DNA of 11,850 nt from NCBI GenBank assembly GCA_030833305.1, contig JAURHL010000047.1:1-11850 (forward strand). Reading direction: 5' to 3'. Shown one piece after another: positions 1-6,919 of the stretch (positions within the stretch are counted from its first letter, which is position 1; each line of letters begins with the position of its first letter). The position numbers and the translations under genes are program-made. The DNA comes from Acidimicrobiales bacterium. Its GTDB lineage: Bacteria; Actinomycetota; Acidimicrobiia; Acidimicrobiales; Ilumatobacteraceae. A model generated the notes under the pieces. It was given only the letters and a program-made list of their open reading frames with translations. It was not told the DNA's origin and did not search any database.

Positions 1-29
1 ACCCGAAGTTCGGGTGACGCCCGACGTCA
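1..29 (-). terminator. Two small hairpins after apt (possible terminator)
   Basis: Two inverted repeats sit at the 3' end of apt. ACCCGA at 1-6 pairs with TCGGGT at 10-15 around a 3-nt loop. TGACG at 15-19 pairs with CGTCA at 25-29 around a 5-nt loop and includes the apt stop codon. The repeats share one base, so they cannot both form fully. Whether a T-run follows cannot be seen because the window ends. They could be a terminator, the leader of the next gene, or chance in GC-rich DNA. Confidence 0.2.
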
Positions 30-548
30 GTAAGTGATGAGGGACTGAACGGGAACGTCGCCCAACTTGTGGCGTCCATCCAGGAAGGCGAGTTCCAGGA
101 GCACGCCCAGGCCGACCACGACTCCCCCGAGGCCGGTCACCAATCGGCAGGTGGCCGCCGCCGTGCCCCCGGTGGCCAGAACGTCGTCGACGACCAGGAT
201 CCGTTCTCCGGGATGCACGGCGTCACGGTGGATCTCGAGTTTGTCCGTTCCGTACTCGAGTTCGTACTCCTCGCGGGCCACGGCCCAGGGCAATTTGCCG
301 GCTTTACGAACCGGCACGAAGCCGGCCCCGAGCTCGACGGCCACCGGAGCACCCAGGATGAATCCGCGGGCTTCCACGCCCACCACGCGCTCCACACCGA
401 CCGAACGAAAACGGTCGGCGAGGCCGGTGATCGCCTCGTGGAAGGCCGGACCGTTTCCGAGCAACGGCGTGATGTCGCGGAAAGTGACACCCGGCGTGGG
501 GTAATCCTCGATGGCGCGAATGAGGTGTTCCATCGACGACTCGCTCAC
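27..548 (-). CDS. apt: Adenine phosphoribosyltransferase
   Basis: Cytoplasmic purine-salvage enzyme that converts adenine and PRPP to AMP and pyrophosphate. The 173-residue product has the normal family length. The N-terminal block DYPTPGVTFRDITPLL (residues 15-30) is characteristic of Apt; V80-RKAGKLPW and the REEYELEYGTDKLE stretch (92-105) form the adenine-site and flexible-loop region; ILVVDDVLATGGTA (117-130) is the PRPP-binding signature with its two adjacent aspartates. I chose the GTG at 548 because it overlaps the secF stop in a GTGA arrangement, which suggests translational coupling. An in-frame ATG at 533, giving 168 residues, is the alternative; neither has a clear Shine-Dalgarno sequence. 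It is the last gene of the run inside the window. In actinobacteria the ppGpp synthetase gene rel usually follows, but it would lie beyond the left edge. Family assignment is certain; only the start is open. Confidence 0.96.
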   Translation of the reverse strand: MSESSMEHLIRAIEDYPTPGVTFRDITPLLGNGPAFHEAITGLADRFRSVGVERVVGVEARGFILGAPVAVELGAGFVPVRKAGKLPWAVAREEYELEYGTDKLEIHRDAVHPGERILVVDDVLATGGTAAATCRLVTGLGGVVVGLGVLLELAFLDGRHKLGDVPVQSLITY

Positions 549-1687
549 CGACGACGCTTCTTGCGGGGACGGGGCGGATGCGTGAGCAAGGTGCTCGAGG
601 TGACCGGTGCCGATGGAGTCGACTCCGGATCGACCTGGGTCTGGCGGCGGACACTCTTCAGTCCACTCGAGGTTCCGGTCACCACCATGTGCTCGAGCTC
701 GGCGCCGGTCGAGTGCAGACCGCGAAGATTGCGGAATCGGGGCTCGCGCTCCTTCAGGACGGCCAACAACGGTGAGGCCACGAAGATCGACGAATAACTG
801 CCGATCAACAAACCGACGAGTAGTGCCACCGCGAACTCGCGCAATGCCACGGCTCCGAACACGCCCGAACCGAGGACGAGCAGCGAGATGACGGGCAAGA
901 CCGCGGCCAGACTGGTGTTCAACGACCGCATCAGGACTTGGTTCATGGAGACGTTGGTGATGTCGGCCATCCCGGTGCGGGTGGCGCTGAATCGCTCGAT
1001 GTTGTCCTGAACCTTGTCGAACACCACGATCGTGTCGTACAGCGAAAACCCGAGGATGGTGAGGAAGGCCACCACGGTGGCGGGCGTGACCTCGAAGCCG
1101 AACACGGAATAGATGCCCACGCTGATGAGGACGTCGTGGAGCATCGCCACGATGGCGGCGATGGCCATCCGCCATTCGAAGCGCCAGGCGATGTAGAGGG
1201 AGACCAACACGAGGAAAGCGACGAGCGCCCGTACCGCTTTCTCGGTGATGCTTCGGCCCCAGGACGAACTGACGGAGCTGACCGACACCTCGTTGACGTC
1301 CACTCCGGCGGCCGTGGCCAAGGCCGATTGGACCGTCGAACGGACCTCGGTGGTCTGATCTCCGACCTGAATCCGGATCGATTCGACGCCGCCGCTCTCG
1401 AGAGTCTGCACCTTGGCGTTCGTGACCTCGACACCGTTGTCCTCGACGACGGCCCGCGCCGCATCGGAATCGAAGGTGGATGATGCGGGGACCTGCCAGG
1501 CGACACCACCCTCGAAGTCGATGCCGAGGTTGAGACCCGAGGTCGCCAGGGAGACCATTGTGACCACGATGAGAAGACCGGAAAAGATGAAGCCGTAGCG
1601 CCGCCGACCGTAGAAATCGATGGCGGTCTCTCCGTGGTACAGCCGTCCGCGCAGACCACGACGAGTCGATGAGATCGTGTCGCTCAT
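545..1687 (-). CDS. secF: Protein translocase subunit SecF
   Basis: Membrane subunit of the SecDF complex, which uses the proton gradient to help pull proteins out of the SecYEG channel. The 380 residues fit the family plan: TM1 about 31-50, then the signature GLNLGIDFEGG (51-61), an external P4 domain about 60-145, and five further helices from about 152 to 306. SLYDTIVVFDKVQDN (215-229) is the conserved TM4 block, with D218 corresponding to the proton-path aspartate known in E. coli SecF and Thermus SecDF. RSLNTS (254-259) is also conserved. The cytoplasmic tail (about 311-380) ends in RPRKKRRR, an unusually basic terminus. The start ATG overlaps the secD stop as ATGA and has a strong Shine-Dalgarno (GGAGGT, 5-nt spacing) inside the end of secD. 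Its own stop overlaps the apt GTG. The gene is intact and the assignment is certain. Confidence 0.97.
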   Translation of the reverse strand: MSDTISSTRRGLRGRLYHGETAIDFYGRRRYGFIFSGLLIVVTMVSLATSGLNLGIDFEGGVAWQVPASSTFDSDAARAVVEDNGVEVTNAKVQTLESGGVESIRIQVGDQTTEVRSTVQSALATAAGVDVNEVSVSSVSSSWGRSITEKAVRALVAFLVLVSLYIAWRFEWRMAIAAIVAMLHDVLISVGIYSVFGFEVTPATVVAFLTILGFSLYDTIVVFDKVQDNIERFSATRTGMADITNVSMNQVLMRSLNTSLAAVLPVISLLVLGSGVFGAVALREFAVALLVGLLIGSYSSIFVASPLLAVLKEREPRFRNLRGLHSTGAELEHMVVTGTSSGLKSVRRQTQVDPESTPSAPVTSSTLLTHPPRPRKKRRR

Positions 1688-3285
1688 GCGGCACCTCCGG
1701 ACGTCAGGGTGGATGGATCGACGCCGAAGACGCGTCGGCGGGCGATGAAGTTCGAACGGGCCAGCAACAACATGGTCGGCCGCGTGAAGAACCAGGCGAC
1801 GATGAGGTCACACAGGGTGGACAGACCGAGGAAAAAGGCGAACCCTCGCACGGATCCGACGGTCAGCCACCAAAGAGTGAAGGCACCGAGCAACGACACG
1901 ATGTCGGCGGCCAGGATCGTCCTCCACGCCGACTTGAAGCCGCGCTCGGCCGAGTTGCGCAACGTGCGGCCGGCCTTCACCTCGTCCTTCAGTTTCTCGA
2001 AGAAGACCACGTACGAGTCGACGGTGACGCCGATCGAGACGATGATGCCGGCAATTCCAGAGAGCGAGAGCGCAAGTCCGTTGGTGCGCGACAGGAGCGA
2101 GATGACGTTCCACTGGATGGTGCCCGAGACGAGCAACCCGACGACCACGACGGCGGCCAAGCTGCGGTAGTAGAGCAGCATGAACAACAGGACCAGGCCG
2201 ACACCGATCAGACCCGAGATGATGGCGGCCCGCAGGGAGTCGCTACCGAGGGTGGGCGACACGGTTTGCACGGCCTGCACTTGCAGGCGCACGGGCAACG
2301 CGCCGCTCTTCAACACGCGCGCGAGATCCTTGGCTTCTCCTTCGGTGAAACTTCCCGTGATGTCGACACCACCGGAAAAGGAAGGTTGATTCACGCTGGG
2401 TGCGGATTGGACCACGCCATCGAGAACGATGGCCATGCGTCCCGACGGGCAGGACGCGTCCTTGGCGAAGCACCGCGCGGCGCCGCTGTTCCAGAGGTCG
2501 GCTCCGCTGACGCCGCTGCGGAGAGTGACGCGCACGCCCCAGCCGCCCGAGATGATGTCCGCTTGGGCGTCGCTGTTGAACACCTCGCCGGTCGCGAAGG
2601 CCGGTCCCAATTGGTAGAACTCGGTTCCGTCGGCGTTCTGCACGAACACGGTGGCGTTGGGGTCGGTCGGGTCCGGCAACTCGGCGGGAACGGTCTCTTC
2701 GGTTGGCGTGGGTGCCTCGGTTCCGGTGACCTCTGTCGTCGTGGTGGACTCGACGATCGAGGTGGTCGTGGAGGTGTCGTCAGGGACGCTGGTGGCCGTC
2801 GCCGGTCGCGCGGGACCGCCCGGCAGGGTCGTGGTGGCATCGGACGGAGCGGCGGAGTCGGTTCCGGGCACCGTTGTCGGAGTGTCGGCGATACTGGTCG
2901 ACCCGCCGTCGGCGACGGAGTCGGGGGTGGTGATCACCTGGGACAACAGAACCGGGCGCAGGAGAACGGCGCCGGTCACCTGCACCAATTTGATGGCGTC
3001 GTCTTGATTGTCGACACCGGGCAGGTTCACCACGATCGCATCGCCCTGCCGGATGATCTCGGGTTCGGCCACGCCGAGGGAGTCGACGCGTTCACGAATG
3101 CGTTCGACGGCGAGGTCGAGGCTCTCGGAGTTGAATTCGCCGACGGGCTCTTGGGTGACCGATACGCCACCTTGAAGGTCGAGCCCGAGGGATGGTTCGT
3201 TACCCGCCACGAGGTTCGCGGCCAGAGAGCCGAAAACCACGACGAGCAAGCCGAGCAGGGTGATCGCGAGGCGACGTCGGGTCAT
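1684..3285 (-). CDS. secD: Protein translocase subunit SecD
   Basis: Partner of SecF in the proton-driven export motor of the cytoplasmic membrane. The 533 residues show TM1 (about 5-27), the signature SLGLDLQGG (32-40), the first half of the periplasmic P1 domain (about 41-117), a Thr/Ser/Pro-rich linker (about 118-208), the second half of P1 (about 209-345), and TM2-TM6 (about 353-500). IVSIGVTVDSYVVFFEKLKDE (415-435) is the conserved TM4 block; D423 corresponds to the proton-path aspartate (D519 in E. coli). P1 has two cysteines, C272 and C279, that could form an external disulfide. The ATG lies 7 nt after the yajC stop and has no good Shine-Dalgarno, so coupling to yajC is likely. The last four bases overlap secF. 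Long linkers also occur in other actinobacterial SecD proteins, so this is not a broken gene. Confidence 0.97.
   Translation of the reverse strand: MTRRRLAITLLGLLVVVFGSLAANLVAGNEPSLGLDLQGGVSVTQEPVGEFNSESLDLAVERIRERVDSLGVAEPEIIRQGDAIVVNLPGVDNQDDAIKLVQVTGAVLLRPVLLSQVITTPDSVADGGSTSIADTPTTVPGTDSAAPSDATTTLPGGPARPATATSVPDDTSTTTSIVESTTTTEVTGTEAPTPTEETVPAELPDPTDPNATVFVQNADGTEFYQLGPAFATGEVFNSDAQADIISGGWGVRVTLRSGVSGADLWNSGAARCFAKDASCPSGRMAIVLDGVVQSAPSVNQPSFSGGVDITGSFTEGEAKDLARVLKSGALPVRLQVQAVQTVSPTLGSDSLRAAIISGLIGVGLVLLFMLLYYRSLAAVVVVGLLVSGTIQWNVISLLSRTNGLALSLSGIAGIIVSIGVTVDSYVVFFEKLKDEVKAGRTLRNSAERGFKSAWRTILAADIVSLLGAFTLWWLTVGSVRGFAFFLGLSTLCDLIVAWFFTRPTMLLLARSNFIARRRVFGVDPSTLTSGGAA
1693..1698 (-). promoter_or_regulatory. 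Strong ribosome binding site of secF
   Basis: GGAGGT on the minus strand lies 5 nt before the secF ATG and inside the last codons of secD. It is the best Shine-Dalgarno match in the window. It indicates that secF is loaded independently as well as through the ATGA stop-start overlap, which would keep SecD and SecF near equal amounts. Confidence 0.75.
2662..2934 (-). other. Thr/Ser/Pro-rich low-complexity linker in SecD
   Basis: Residues about 118-208 of SecD are rich in Thr, Ser, Pro, Ala and acidic residues, with short runs such as TSTTTS and ESTTTTEV and no hydrophobic core. The segment splits the periplasmic P1 domain between its base and head halves. Composition suggests a flexible, exposed and possibly glycosylated tether outside the membrane. 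Boundaries are estimated from where family-like sequence stops and resumes. Confidence 0.8.
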
Positions 3286-3292
3286 GGGACAT

Positions 3293-3655
3293 TCACTCGG
3301 AGGCGGGAGAAGCCGGCTCGGTGGGCTCTCCGCCCGCGGTTTCCTCGGCGGGATTCACCCGTCGAAGGAGGGCATTGCGGGAGATTCGAATCTCCACGTT
3401 CTCGGCGATTTCCAGCCAGACGATGTCACCATCCATCGCGGTGACGAAGCCGTAGAGACCCGAATTGGTGATGACCTCGTCATCGACGGTGATGGCCTGC
3501 TGGAGTTCCTGCTGGGCCCGCAAACGCTTGCGCTGGGGCCGGATCATCAAGAAGTACATGGCCAAGCCGATGAGGCCCATGAATCCGAAGGTGAAAAGTG
3601 CGCTTCCACCACTGTTCTGCTCGGCGGTGGCCATGAGGGAGGCGAGATGCGACAT
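3293..3655 (-). CDS. yajC: Preprotein translocase subunit YajC
   Basis: Small inner-membrane protein that associates with SecDF and the Sec translocase. The 120 residues consist of a short exposed N-terminus, one transmembrane helix (about 19-38), the family hallmark RPQRKR (39-44) at its cytoplasmic end, the conserved block ITVDDEVITNSGLYGFV (55-71), and an acidic, Pro/Ala-rich tail (about 101-120). The ATG at 3655 is chosen because AAGGAA lies 4 nt before it; a second ATG eight codons in has no such site. It is the first gene after the only substantial gap in the run, and it is followed by secD after 7 nt. The yajC-secD-secF order is shared across many bacteria, which supports the assignment. 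Confidence 0.96.
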   Translation of the reverse strand: MSHLASLMATAEQNSGGSALFTFGFMGLIGLAMYFLMIRPQRKRLRAQQELQQAITVDDEVITNSGLYGFVTAMDGDIVWLEIAENVEIRISRNALLRRVNPAEETAGGEPTEPASPASE

Positions 3656-3659
3656 GTGA

Positions 3660-3665
3660 TTCCTT
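3660..3665 (-). promoter_or_regulatory. Ribosome binding site of yajC
   Basis: AAGGAA on the minus strand, 4 nt before the yajC ATG at 3655. It decides the start over the in-frame ATG eight codons downstream, which lacks a purine-rich site. Confidence 0.7.
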
Positions 3666-3674
3666 GTTCACTGT

Positions 3675-3704
3675 TCCTTCGACGAAGGAGGGGTCGGACG
3701 ACCC
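3675..3704 (-). other. Two tandem hairpins in the yajC leader
   Basis: In the 118-nt gap between tgt and yajC, GGGTC/GACCC (3691-3704, 4-nt loop) and TCCTTC/GAAGGA (3675-3689, 3-nt loop) form two perfect small inverted repeats one base apart. On the minus-strand RNA they lie just 5' of the yajC Shine-Dalgarno. No T-run follows either of them, so a standard intrinsic terminator is not supported. They may be leader structure, an RNA processing site, or chance. Confidence 0.4.
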
Positions 3705-3709
3705 GTGAA

Positions 3710-3715
3710 AGCCTA
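3710..3715 (-). promoter_or_regulatory. Possible -10 element for yajC-secD-secF-apt
   Basis: TAGGCT on the minus strand fits the actinobacterial -10 pattern TANNNT. It lies in the tgt-yajC gap and would give a leader of about 50 nt carrying the tandem hairpins and the AAGGAA ribosome site. There is no recognisable -35 hexamer at 16-18 nt. The context, the only long gap in the run, is the main support. Confidence 0.35.
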
Positions 3716-3773
3716 CTCGCCGACCACGCTCGATCGGGGTGCCCGCGGTCCTGACCAGGTGTGTCGGGACTCC

Positions 3774-4880
3774 TCAACCACCATCGCCCCAGACGGCCAG
3801 GATCTCGCGACGGAGATCTGGCAACGTTCCTGCGGCGATGGCCGAGCGCATCCGGGCCATCAAGTCGAGGGTCCAGGCCAGATTGTGCAGGCTCATCAAC
3901 CGCGACCCGGTCGGTTCGTTGACCTGCAGCAGATGGCGCAGATACCCCCGCGTGTGTCGCTGGCACACCTCGCAACGACAGTCGGGATCGAGCGGAGCAT
4001 CGTCCAGAGCGTTCTTGGCGTTCTTGATGTGGACCTTGCCCAGACTGGTGAGGGCCGTGCCGTGGCGACCGAGTCGGGTCTGCATCACACAGTCGAATTG
4101 ATCGACCCCGAGCGATACCGCTTCGACAAGTGATGCCGGGTCACCGACTCCCATGAGATACCGGGGCCGGTGCGAGGGCAGATGCTCGAGCGCGGCGGCG
4201 AGGGCGGGCAACATCTCCGCTCGAGTTTCGCCGACGGACAGTCCGCCGATGCCGTACCCGTCGAAGTCGAGTTCGGTGGTTCGTCGCGCGCTCTCGGCCC
4301 GCATGACGGGCGAGATTCCGCCTTGCACGATGCCGAACAAGGCTTGGTCGGGCCGACGATGAGCGACGCGGGCTCGCGTGGCCCACGCCGAAGTGCGTTC
4401 CACGGCCAACCTGATGACCGATTCCGGGGACGGCAACGGTGGGCAGACGTCCAAAACCATTTGGATGTCGGCGCCGAGCAACTCTTGGGTGGACACGGCC
4501 GACTCGGGGGTGAATCGATGTTTGCTCCCGTCGTACGTGGAGGCGAAGGTGACCCCGTCATCGTCGACCTTGGGTTCGAGCGAGAAAACCTGAAAGCCAC
4601 CGGAGTCGGTGAGCGTCAACCCGTTCCATCCCGCGAACCGCCCGAGTCCGCCAAAACGGGCGACCACGTCGGCCCCCGGGCGCAACATCAAGTGATAGGT
4701 GTTGCCGAGGACGATCCGTGCCCCGAGTCGTTCGTAATCGGCGGCGCTGAGGTACTTGATCGCTCCACGAGTTCCCACCGGCATGAAACACGGAAACTCG
4801 TAACTCCCGTTCGCCGTGTGAGCGACGCCGGTGCGGGCCGAGCCGTCGGTGGCGGTGATGTCGAGGATGACGGGGTGCAT
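3774..4880 (-). CDS. tgt: tRNA-guanine transglycosylase
   Basis: Swaps guanine for the queuosine precursor preQ1 at position 34 of tRNAs with GUN anticodons (Asp, Asn, His, Tyr). The 368 residues match the usual bacterial length. TDSGGFQVFS (91-100) carries the substrate-binding aspartate D92. LFGIVQGG (181-188) and GIGGLSVGE (210-218) are core barrel motifs. GVDQFDCVMQTR (258-269) carries the nucleophile D263. The zinc site is C301, C303, C306 and H332. The usual VMPTR reads VMQTR here. The start is the ATG at 4880, two bases after the queA stop; the reading frame remains open further upstream, but that part overlaps queA and has no family similarity. There is no Shine-Dalgarno, so reinitiation from queA is likely. 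It follows queA, which acts on the tRNA product of Tgt. Identity is certain. Confidence 0.97.
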   Translation of the reverse strand: MHPVILDITATDGSARTGVAHTANGSYEFPCFMPVGTRGAIKYLSAADYERLGARIVLGNTYHLMLRPGADVVARFGGLGRFAGWNGLTLTDSGGFQVFSLEPKVDDDGVTFASTYDGSKHRFTPESAVSTQELLGADIQMVLDVCPPLPSPESVIRLAVERTSAWATRARVAHRRPDQALFGIVQGGISPVMRAESARRTTELDFDGYGIGGLSVGETRAEMLPALAAALEHLPSHRPRYLMGVGDPASLVEAVSLGVDQFDCVMQTRLGRHGTALTSLGKVHIKNAKNALDDAPLDPDCRCEVCQRHTRGYLRHLLQVNEPTGSRLMSLHNLAWTLDLMARMRSAIAAGTLPDLRREILAVWGDGG

Positions 4881-4882
4881 GG

Positions 4883-5893
4883 TCAGTGATCGTGGGCGTG
4901 ACGGTCGAGGAGCATGGCGTCGCCGAACGAGAGGAAACGGTATCGCCGGTCGACGGCCTCGCGGTAGATGTCCCGCCACACCGGACCGACGAAGGCATCG
5001 ATCATCATCAGCAAGGTGGTTCGTGGCATGTGGAAATTCGTCATCATGAGATCGACGACCTTCCACTCGTAGCCGCGATGAATGAACAGACTGGTGCGAC
5101 CGCTTTGTCGCCCGCTGCTGAAGGTGCTCTCGAGGGCCCTCACCGCGGTGGTGCCCACGGCGATCACGCGGTCGGCTTTCCGGACCGCCTCGATGGTCTC
5201 GTCGGGCACCGAATACAACTCGGTGTGGATCGGGTGGTGTCGAGGGTCATCGGTGCTGATCGGTCGGAAGGTGTCGAGGCCCACGACCAACTCGACGCGC
5301 GCCAATCGGGCGCCCCGTTCCTGAATGCTCTGCAGCAACGTCGGAGTGAAGTGCAATCCCGCGGTCGGTGCCGCGGCCGATGCCGGACGACGCGAGTACA
5401 CGGTCTGGTACCTCTCGTTCGCGCCGCTGTCCGACGTGATGTACGGAGGCAAGGGCAACGTCCCGATGCGATCGAGAAGAGTCATGGGTTGCCCGTCGTC
5501 GTGCAGTCGCACGGTGAACGTGTCACCATCGTCGCGACGTCCGACGAAGGTGACGACCTCGTTGCCGGCCTCGTCGAGAAGGGTCTCGTTCGGTTTGAGT
5601 TTGGCGGCGGGGCGCACCAGGGCGGACCAAGCCCCGGCATCGGACATCTCGAGTAGCAGCACCTCGACGGCTCCACCGGTCCCCCGACGCAGTCGCAGAC
5701 GCGCCGGGATGACGCGGGTGTCGTTGACCACCACCACGTCACCGGGTGCGACGAGATCGACGAGATCCCGAACGTGCCGGTGGTGCAGGTGATCGCCCCC
5801 GTCGACGAGCAGACGCGCCGAGTCCCGGGGTTCGAGGGGTTCCTGGGCGATCAGATCCTCGGGGAGGTCGTAGTCGAAATCGGAGATGTGCAC
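4883..5893 (-). CDS. queA: S-adenosylmethionine:tRNA ribosyltransferase-isomerase
   Basis: Transfers and rearranges the ribose of S-adenosylmethionine onto preQ1-modified tRNA, giving epoxyqueuosine; it acts directly after Tgt. The 336 residues carry the full set of family motifs: DYDLPEDLIAQ (7-17), VVNDTRVIPARL (55-66), AAAPTAGLHFT (173-183), VGLDTFRP (204-211), HTELY (223-227), GTTAVRALES (247-256), TNFHMP (285-290) and YRFLSFGDAMLL (318-329). The protein ends in a short His-rich tail (RHAHDH). The start codon is GTG at 5893, four bases downstream of the end of the ruvB stop. No Shine-Dalgarno is visible, so translation probably depends on ruvB. The stop lies two bases before tgt. The gene is complete. 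The later queG or queH step and preQ1 synthesis genes are not in the window. Confidence 0.97.
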   Translation of the reverse strand: MHISDFDYDLPEDLIAQEPLEPRDSARLLVDGGDHLHHRHVRDLVDLVAPGDVVVVNDTRVIPARLRLRRGTGGAVEVLLLEMSDAGAWSALVRPAAKLKPNETLLDEAGNEVVTFVGRRDDGDTFTVRLHDDGQPMTLLDRIGTLPLPPYITSDSGANERYQTVYSRRPASAAAPTAGLHFTPTLLQSIQERGARLARVELVVGLDTFRPISTDDPRHHPIHTELYSVPDETIEAVRKADRVIAVGTTAVRALESTFSSGRQSGRTSLFIHRGYEWKVVDLMMTNFHMPRTTLLMMIDAFVGPVWRDIYREAVDRRYRFLSFGDAMLLDRHAHDH

Positions 5894-5896
5894 GGT

Positions 5897-6919
5897 TCAG
5901 GAGAAGAGGTCGGGCTGAGCAGTCGGCGCAGTGAGCCCGACGTGCGTCCACGCCGCGGGCATGGCGACCCGGCCACGGGGTGTGCGTGCGATCATGCCTT
6001 GCTGTATCAAGAAGGGCTCGTACACGTCCTCGACGGTTTCCGGTTGCTCGCCGACGCCTATGGCCAGGGTCGTCAAGCCGACCGGCCCTCCGTTGAACTG
6101 CGAGCACAACGCCCGAAGTAGTGCGCGGTCGACTTTGTCGAGGCCTCGCTGATCGACGCCGAAGACGGCAAGGCCTTCGTCGGCCACCGACCCGGTGATG
6201 CGGCCACTCTCGCGGACCTCGGCGAAATCACGCACTCGCCGTAACAGGCGATTGGCGATGCGTGGAGTTCCGCGACTACGGCGGGCGATTTCCTGGCAAC
6301 CCTCGTCGTCGATGTCGACCGAGAGGATGGAGGCGGCGCGACGAACGATGGCCGTCAGTTCGGCATCGTCGTAGTAGTCCAAACGGGCGACCAATCCGAA
6401 TCGGTCACGAAGTGGTCCGGTGATCATGCCGGTACGGGTGGTGGCACCCACGAGCGTGAAGCGCGGCAGAGCCAGACGAATGCTCGATGCGGCCGGCCCC
6501 TTGCCGACGACGATGTCGAGTTGGAAATCCTCCATCGCGGGGTAGAGGATTTCTTCGACCGTTCGTCCCAGACGATGGATCTCGTCGATGAACAGGACAT
6601 CGGACGGTTCGAGTTTGGTCAGGATCGCGGCCAGGTCCCCGGCGCGCTCGAGCGCGGGACCCGAGGTGATGTGCAACCGAACCCCCATCTCGGCCGCGAT
6701 GATTCCGGACAGCGTGGTTTTGCCCAATCCGGGCGGGCCGGCGAACAAGAGATGGTCGACGGCCTCCCCACGACGACGAGCGGCCTCGAGCACGATGCCC
6801 AACTTCTGTTTGAGTTCGCGTTGACCGATGAATTCTTCGAGATGTTTCGGACGCAGCCCGGCCTCATCGGACTCCTCGATGGGACTCTCGACCTTCGGAT
6901 CCAGGAATTCCTCACGCAC
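5897..6919 (-). CDS. ruvB: Holliday junction branch migration helicase RuvB
   Basis: AAA+ motor that, with RuvA, drives branch migration of Holliday junctions during recombinational repair. The 340 residues contain the entry motif RPKHLEEFIGQ (23-33), Walker A GPPGLGKTT (61-69), Walker B LFIDEIHRL (109-117), sensor 1 VGATTRTG (157-164), the arginine-finger block GPLRDRFG (168-175), sensor 2 GTPRIANRLLRRVRDFA (217-233), and the winged-helix domain ending in YEPFLIQQGMIARTPRGR (300-317). The C-terminus QPDLFS resembles a sliding-clamp-binding peptide. The start is GTG at 6919, overlapping the end of ruvA by 8 nt, with a weak G-rich site upstream. The ruvC-ruvA-ruvB order is canonical. The gene is intact. 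Confidence 0.98.
   Translation of the reverse strand: MREEFLDPKVESPIEESDEAGLRPKHLEEFIGQRELKQKLGIVLEAARRRGEAVDHLLFAGPPGLGKTTLSGIIAAEMGVRLHITSGPALERAGDLAAILTKLEPSDVLFIDEIHRLGRTVEEILYPAMEDFQLDIVVGKGPAASSIRLALPRFTLVGATTRTGMITGPLRDRFGLVARLDYYDDAELTAIVRRAASILSVDIDDEGCQEIARRSRGTPRIANRLLRRVRDFAEVRESGRITGSVADEGLAVFGVDQRGLDKVDRALLRALCSQFNGGPVGLTTLAIGVGEQPETVEDVYEPFLIQQGMIARTPRGRVAMPAAWTHVGLTAPTAQPDLFS

Noticed and set aside
27..1694. A single long minus-strand open frame of 555 codons containing apt
   Set aside because: Only the last 173 codons are apt; the upstream part is the out-of-frame shadow of secF and shows no family-like sequence.
2662..2934. Thr-rich coding segment of secD as a tandem DNA repeat
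   Set aside because: Threonine and serine codons cluster but there is no regular repeat unit; this is protein-level low complexity.
1669..3444. Long plus-strand open frame of about 590 codons opposite secD
   Set aside because: It is rich in Gly, Asp, Arg and His as expected for the antisense of a GC-rich gene, and secD on the other strand is unmistakable.
3480..3671. GTG-initiated 63-codon frame overlapping yajC, with GAAGGA three bases before it
   Set aside because: The purine run is the arm of a leader hairpin, the product has the composition of a shadow frame, and yajC with its own AAGGAA site explains the region.
3675..3704. Intrinsic terminator between tgt and yajC
   Set aside because: The stems are short and no T-run follows on either strand; leader structure is a better reading.
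4881..5066. Upstream extension of the tgt frame to an ATG at 5066
   Set aside because: The extension lies entirely over the end of queA and adds sequence unlike Tgt; the ATG at 4880 gives a standard-length enzyme.
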